Source of the DNA: Pycnopodia helianthoides
Taxonomy: Eukaryota > Echinodermata > Asteroidea > Forcipulatida > Asteriidae
Assembly (NCBI GenBank): GCA_032158295.1
Contig: CM063255.1
Span: forward strand, 7,964,094 to 8,028,093
Reading direction: 5' to 3'
Length of the DNA: 64,000 nucleotides
The translations under genes were made by a program, and so were the position numbers. This document shows positions 57,680-64,000 of this stretch, one piece after another. Under the pieces are notes generated by a model, which was given only the letters and a program-made list of their open reading frames with translations, searched no databases and was not told the origin of the DNA. Numbering within the stretch: position 1 is the stretch's first letter; each line of letters opens with the position of its first letter.

Positions 57680-59089
57680 AAAGAGCAAGTCCGCACAGCC
57701 TTAACAATTATATTGATAATTAAGACCATTTCTTTCATCCCACCTGCTGAAGTATTCAAGTTCTTGAAAACGACACACAGACAAAAAGCTGGCAACCATC
57801 TTGAAAAATAGCCAGGCCGGTTGTCTTGAAAATTAAAAAAAGGCCCTCGATCCTCCTTCCTTTTTTCAAAAAGGCAGAACGCTAAACATGTTTGTTTTTT
57901 ATTTTGCCTAATGTTATAAACATTGGAATGTTTATAGTGTTATTGTGCACACTGGTTTCGTAGCTGATGAAGCAAGTCACGAATCGAGATGAAACAATCC
58001 CCCCAACACTATACCAATTATGTTATCATTTGTAATATTTTAATCAAGTGAGCCAACACCTGACGAAGCCGAATGGTTGGAATGAACAATCTGTGCTGTA
58101 AAGAAGAAGGGTTTCGCCGGACTCATTCTATTGTCAACAGGATTCTGGAGAGATTTGGATGCGACCAAAAAGGGGGGTGAACAGGGTCGACCAATTAACG
58201 TTTAAAAAAAAACACCAAGCAAACTGGGATTCAAAACTTTGCATGGTGGGAATACTGAATTTGCAGTAACACCATTAAATTTCGTGAATGGTTCACTATG
58301 AGTTGAGGTGGTTCTGAAATGAATCAATGGCTTAAAACATTACTCCATTCCAAGTATTTTTTCAAAGATAATTTGTTGTTTTCATTTCTACAGGGAAACG
58401 CGTACGTGACGGGATGTGTAATTATTCAGTCATGCAGGATTTTACCATTAAAACTTCAAGGTCTTGTTGAGTTGTCACGCATAGAGAAAGGTTCACGGTA
58501 CCCAGGCACTAACAGAATCACCCGTCATTTGAGACCGCTTTAGAATTACTTTTCAATGCATTCCAATTCCATTAAAATCAGGCGTAATCTGTAGTAAGTC
58601 GTGCATTCTTTTGGCTAACCATTTTCTCGTCAGCGTGTTTTTTGATGGCCGATCGATCTCAAACTTCTACAGGTTTGTCAGTTTATGTATATGGTGGATT
58701 ACATAAAGTGCTTACACTGCCAGCAACTGTTTTGTTAGCAAAAAAAAAAATCAATGTTCTTAATGTTTTTTTAAAGGGCAAGTTGTAAAATAAATGTTGG
58801 TTTTAAAACGAGAATGGCAATTTTGGTCTACCAAAAAAAAAGTAAATTCCGGTGTCCTAGCTGAAATCTGTCCCCCGGAGATTCTGTTCCCCAGGGAAAT
58901 TAACATAGGCTGAAGGAGTTGATTCAAAAGAGGGCGCTCTCAGAAGAAATGTTTGCACAGTTCCCGTATGGGGGGAGGGTGGGGGAGGGTGGGGGAGGTG
59001 GGGGGGGTAGACGAATCTCTGCACACCGGCTGGTAAGGACTTGGTAGGTGATGGGCAAGGTCTAGCACGATGCTATGATATTCAGACCT

Positions 59090-59440
59090 TAAAATTTGAG
59101 CCCACATCTCTAAAAGTACAGACTCCTCACACCGGCTGGTCTAAGGTTACTTGGTATAATGTGATGGCGCATAGGTCTCTATGGCAACCATGATGCTAGT
59201 TGATATTCTAAAGTACCTTTAAAAAAGTTTGAGCCCTCACAGTCTCTTGAAAAGTACAGAATCTCCTGCCACACCGGCTGGTCTAAGGTTACTTGGATAT
59301 GTAATATTTTGTGATGGGCGCTAATTGAGCGTCTCTGAAGTGGCAACCGGCTGTATAATGTGATGGCTAGTTGATATCTATTAACTAAAGTACCTTTAAA
59401 AAAGTTTGAGTCCTCACAGTCTCTTGAAAAGTACATCAAC
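59090..59440. repeat. imperfect tandem repeat with CACACCGGCTGGTCTAAGG
   Basis: About three units of 115-180 bp that share ACCGGCTGGTCTAAGG, GTTACTTGG, CTAGTTGATAT, AAAGTACCTTTAAAAAAG and CTCACAGTCTCTTGAAAAG. No coding meaning. Confidence 0.65.
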
Positions 59441-62344
59441 TCTATTTGGTGACTTAAATTCTTTTTTCCTCCGTTTTTTGTAGAGGTTATAGCCACAAAC
59501 CCATCCATAAGGAAAATACCCAGACAATCCAAGCGATCTATTTTGGGAAAAGGGTCCTAAACTAATTTTGGGCCATTTCCCCCCGTAAAAAACAATGCCC
59601 GAAGTGCGCATCAAACAGATTTGTACACAACTCAATTGAAGAAAACATTATCTTCTGTGGAAATTGCCGATTTTTTTATTAAATTTTGATATAAAGACAG
59701 GGGGCCTATTTTAAACCTTGTTCAGCTATTACTTATTTTTTATAACTTTTGAATTTATGTGGAAATGACACTAAATTGTAAGGTGCCATTTCTCAGTCGC
59801 CCTGCTGCCAGCAACCAATGCTACATTTTTATTCATGGCTGGGGGTTTGAAATCAGAGTTTTTCTTCTCCTAGGCAGGCTGCCTCCCATGGCTAATGAGC
59901 CCCCACCTGCCAAGAGCACGATCTGGTGTTTTTTTTTTTGGTTTTTGGTTTTTTTTTTTTTTTTTTTAAGGAACAGGGGTCAGCACGAGAAGCCAAGTAG
60001 TAGGAGGTTAGTTAAGAGAGGCTGTTTGAGACGCTGACCTTATGGGGTATTTCATGAAAGAGGGTTTGCCCAGTTCCCCTCACCATCCTAGTCATCCTGA
60101 CCATTTGAACCCCGGGGGACCTTCACACAATTATGGAGGTACCAAATTTATTTGTACATGGTAATATGGGTAATCGGAATGATACATTAGAGAGAGTCAA
60201 TGGTAAGAACTTGAGTTGAGTGCTTGATAGGTGCGTTAGCATGTGCGGTAGCGTATGGTTGTTGGCTCCCAAATAAGTGAATGCTGAGATTAATTAAAGA
60301 CCATGTTGAAAGGCCATACCAGGCAGTTTTGGATAGGACATTATAATGAAAGGCTTTTATTGACTTTTAGAAACACAAAATTTAATAGATTATGCCTGTT
60401 GATTCTTTTCACAGAACTCGGGGAAGTACTGAGTATACATGTACTGTGCTTTACACACATCGGTGAAAGGGTGAAACCAAATTCTGCAAGTCTGATTATC
60501 AATAGAGGGCGCACTTCTAGTCGACTCCTCCTATGTCGAAGGATTCTCACGACCGTCCCCGTGGATGGAATTCATCAGTACTAAAATAAGACTTTTCATC
60601 AGAAGAAAGGGAACAAATTACGACTTTAGGCACAATGCCTGGGTTTTGACGCCAAATAAAGGCCAGACTGATATTTTCAGCAGTTTGATTGCCTTTGTGA
60701 AATTTAGAGTGTTCACACACCACTGTCCAGCCAGTAATTGGCCAAGACGCTGGCATGTGCGGCATTTGAAGATCGAATTGAAATAAATCGCCGAAAGAGA
60801 GCAATTATTTGTCAAAGTTTTTCAATAATAATACATTTTTTTAAGGGGAAAGGCCACTGAATACAACTTGATCAAGAGTTGTTGGGAAAAATCCACGTAT
60901 GGTAAACGTATATAGCGCCCTCTGTATTTTCGAGAGCGGAAAAATGATTTAAAAAAAAGATAACGTGACTCAGATTATAGGTCCATTTAATAACAGCAAC
61001 TTGGAACCCCCCCCCACCACCCCGACTATGTTTTATTATTTTTATATATAAATATATACAATATATATTGTTTTGCCTGCAAGGAAATAAGGTATATTAA
61101 ATTAGTAAAAATCTCAATTTGTAGGGAAAATTCAACAAACAAAATCAACCAATCATCAAAATAAAATTAAAAGCTTGACCATGGAGGTAGAATTAGCGCA
61201 GCCTTTAAGTAATTTTGTGTGGAAAATCGTACCACCTATATATAACATTTTTTCGAAAAGCTTTATGTAAGCCTACGCATGTTCTGCCTGTTATATGCAA
61301 GGAAAGTAATTGTGAGATGTTTTCATTTTTATTATGTCACGGTATAATGGACGGACTAGTGTCCTGGCACGACGGCCCGATCCTGTATAGAACATCCTAT
61401 TTTCCTTCCACCATGAAAGCAAGGACCAGGCTATATAAACGTCAGCCAGACCTCCCAATTGCTGCACGATCTCCGGTTTGATCATTTTCAAAACGTTAGA
61501 AACTAGTTGCATTCGTCACAGTCATTCTCTTCAATTATTAGAGAATCCAAAAGTCAAGGCAATTTATAAAAACAAAACACAGACTTGTGACCAGCATCCT
61601 CAAGAAGACAATAATAAGCATCAACCTCCGGCTTTCCAGGAAATTTAAAAGGGGTGCGGTTTGATGACCAGTGGATTAACCATACGAAGTACACTGTAGA
61701 GCAATATAGCAATAGAGCAAGGACCTTGCTCTGTGGTGCAATCGAGTCAGCCTCATGGTCACTCTACCACTAGCTCGGGTGTAATGACCCGTAGATGACC
61801 TCACCACGACCGAATCGTTTCATTGTCACTCTTGCAACGTCACAGCTGCAAATGTTTTGCCAAACCTTGGTTGGCAAAAGTATGGGCGGCTACACTGCAA
61901 AAAACACAACAGTTTCTTATTTTGACCAATAATGCTATGAATTTAATACCCATGTTACTGATAAATAAATGTGACTATCCAAAACAAAATTAAGGCACAT
62001 TTACACTTCATAAAAAATTGTAATGTTTTGCAAAAAATATCAATTTTTTGCCAATTCAGTACGTGTTATACATTTTTTTTAGCTACTCAAGGCCTTCCAT
62101 ACAAAATGGTGGTCAATGTTTGTAAACAAGAGAAAGGTCGCTTGGCAAAATGAGAAGTGAATTCCTAAACGGTGACCTCTTCTCGGAATTGGGATTTCAT
62201 CCTGTGACATCACAAACATTGAAATCGGAATTCACGCAGTCAGGCTTATATCCTTTTTATTTTACACTGAGCCGCCCTTATCAGTGACGTATTGCACACA
62301 GACACCCATCCTCTGATGAGTGTTTTCCTAATGCTAATCCTAAT

Positions 62345-62400
62345 TACCCTAAAACTCGGAACCCTAACCCTAAAACTCGGAACCCTAACCCTAACCCTAG
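62345..62400. repeat. short telomere-like (CCCTAA) tract
   Basis: A few CCCTAACCCTAA units mixed with a 21-bp unit carrying AAAACTCGGAACCC, twice. Too short to be a telomere; an interstitial trace. Confidence 0.6.
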
Positions 62401-63184
62401 CCGTATAGATTACAGAGGGGTTGTCGGAACATTTGGGCTGAACAATCGCTCGTTTCACCAAGTGAGCTATCTGTCAAAAATCACATATTTTCGGCAAATC
62501 GTTTTTTGTTTGATTGGGTTTTTGTGTGGGTGTTTTTTATTATTAAAATGTTAAAATTTAAGTAAGTTTCAGTACCTATTACGCAATGGTTTCGTAATTG
62601 CACTAATTAGGAATAGTAAATTATGAACGACCGTACACTACTAGATTAGTTTGCCATTGTATATCCACGAAGTGACCTATCTCGACTACTTATTACAAAT
62701 GAACAATATTTTAGAGTGTAGTATTTTTCACATGACGGACGCGACCTATCGCGATAGGTCTCAATATGCATTGGGGAGTTTGTACACACTCACCCCTCTC
62801 CGGGCAAAACTCCGTGTGTTTTTTAACCTTCTCATTTTCACGAAGTGATCGTATATTTGTTTTTGAATTAATTACTTAATTGAAAACAGTTGCAGGAATG
62901 AAAACTCTTTAGCAGTACTGTACGAATACAGTAGTCAGCTTTATTTTTGTCTTTAAAAATAACATAATAACAGTAAGCAAACTCTGAAACTGCAGTTTGA
63001 AAAAGGGTGCAACTTCCATTGCGATTTTCTAAAAACACGGTTGTTGTTTATTCGAAGAAAAAAGAAATTGAAATAATAACAGAAACGATCAGGGTACAGC
63101 GCTATTAGTTCCTTTTACATCGCAGAATATTAAATTAAAATAGCAGCTATACAGTGTACTACAATTTGTACTCATGTGAAAAGT

Positions 63185-63278
63185 CTACTGCACACAGATT
63201 CGATGAAGAGATCTGCTGAGAATCTTGAGACCATCACAGAGAGACTGTACTGCCAGGTAGCTGAAATTGACCCACATC
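63185..63278 (-). CDS. possible terminal exon of an unidentified gene
   Basis: A good acceptor (TATTTTTTGCAG) is followed by an open frame MWVNFSYLAVQSLCDGLKI... that stops at 63185 (TAG), and by AATAAA on the minus strand at 63047-63052. A second frame is also open for a similar length, so the coding choice is not sure. Upstream exons would lie right of 63.3 kb. No family recognised. Confidence 0.3.
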
Positions 63279-63849
63279 CTGCAAAAAATATATTATTGCG
63301 TCATTCCCCTGCCGTATAGCGAGATGTCCATATAAAGAAAAGGTACATCCAAATATGGCATTGACCGACCGGGTCGGCTTGCCTTGATATTAAAATAAGG
63401 AAGATTGCGTCATGTCGGATGTATGTTGCAATCAAACCGTACGTGGTCCGATGTCTCATCACTCTTTTCTCATTCGACAGCACAAAGTAGTTCCATAGCG
63501 TCCCTGATTTCTTTTGTAATAACCTTAATTCTTTAAGCTTTATTTTCCCTCTCCGATCTTTAGTGTGGCATTTTTAGATACCCACAATTTACAAATTGTA
63601 AGAATACGATCGATGTGGTGAACTGCGTAATGGGAAATTGAAGAGCTGGCGGATGGATATTCTACGTGGGGGTTTTTCTGTGCCAGACTGATTGACTGGG
63701 CTCTGAATAATGTGATACGTGTACGAACTACGTGCATGAACGTGTACCAAACTACGGTACGTACAATACATTATCATGCATATGCATTATGTACATACTG
63801 CCAGCATAGTCATCAGTTGTGCACAATCTATCATAGGCGGAAACGTACG

Positions 63850-64000
63850 TACATATACGTGTGTAGTGTGTGTAGCTAGCTAGCTGGCCTAGTTTAATTT
63901 CATACTCTTTCAAATTGTACACATCCAACATGGCATTGGCAAGTGTTTCTCGCTTTTGAGCGAGATCGGCGGTATCTTGGCCAACCCAGCGTTGGAGGGT
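63850..64000 (-). CDS. possible partial exon at the right edge
   Basis: From 64000 downward one minus-strand frame is open and has coding character: TLQRWVGQDTADLAQKRE, then NAMLDVYNLKEYE. It looks like an amphipathic helix with good codon variety. It may belong to the same gene as 63185-63278. Its borders are unknown: possible donors are near 63930 (GTGTAC) and 63852 (GTACGT). No family recognised. Confidence 0.35.

Larger units (their letters stand above)
55616..63184. other. gene-free region upstream of the mosaic protease
   Basis: No exon is supported. It must hold the promoter and perhaps 5' UTR exons of the mosaic protease. It contains a dispersed repeat (56335-56708), MITE-A copies (57297-57679, part at 58621-58780), the repeat at 58850-59000, a local imperfect tandem repeat (59090-59440), a GT-rich/poly-T stretch near 59930-59970 and a telomere-like run near 62345-62400. 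Confidence 0.5.

Noticed and set aside
62345..62400. Telomere repeat as sign of a chromosome end
   Set aside because: Only a few CCCTAA units mixed with another unit and with unique sequence on both sides; interstitial.

Overview
This 64-kb window is genomic DNA of a eukaryote: genes are split by GT-AG introns, intergenic and intronic DNA is AT-rich and packed with short inverted-repeat transposons and tRNA-derived SINEs, and nothing looks like a bacterial operon. The domains (CUB, LDL-receptor class A, SEA, frizzled, chymotrypsin-fold protease) and the dense MITE/SINE content point to a marine invertebrate deuterostome. An echinoderm is my best guess; that is inference, not proven by the sequence.

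Three protein genes are supported. (1) Plus strand, 694-4345: the 3' part of a trypsin-like serine protease followed by one LDLa domain; its 5' exons lie left of the window. (2) Minus strand, about 55615 down to 7869: a very large mosaic type II transmembrane serine protease. I could trace 27 exons, all with compatible splice phases, coding about 1,900 residues. The order is cytoplasmic tail, transmembrane helix, short linkers, SEA domain, Pro/Thr-rich stalk, CUB1, CUB2, two linker exons, CUB3, CUB4, LDLa1, CUB5, LDLa2, LDLa3, frizzled, serine protease, CUB6, LDLa4, CUB7, linker. Unlike enteropeptidase or corin, the protease domain is not last. The terminal exon was not found. (3) Plus strand, 47319-51723: a complete four-exon SLC16-type (monocarboxylate transporter-like) gene of 425 aa, nested antisense in intron 2 of the large protease gene. 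A possible fourth gene enters on the minus strand from the right edge (63.1-64.0 kb), weakly supported.

The two protease genes are convergent, have matching protease exon layouts (first exon 199 nt in both) and both end their catalytic part with an LDLa-containing tail, so they are probably old duplicates. Their specificity pockets differ: the plus-strand enzyme has Asp at the S1 position (trypsin-like), the minus-strand one Ser (chymotrypsin-like). Both zymogens have Arg before the mature N-terminus, so the trypsin-like enzyme could in principle activate the other.

The minus-strand gene is still changing. A CUB exon with its intron, and a 54-nt linker exon, have been copied within the gene recently (one 313-bp intron piece is almost identical in two places), a truncated CUB relic remains, and CUB2 carries a one-base frame disruption. 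The introns and flanks hold several MITE families, a 665-bp solo LTR with a 4-bp target duplication, a 122-bp perfect-ended palindrome with a 9-bp target duplication, a head-to-head pair of Penelope-like repeats with hammerhead-ribozyme-like cores, and a recent 491-493 bp tandem duplication that ends exactly in the first codons of the transporter gene.
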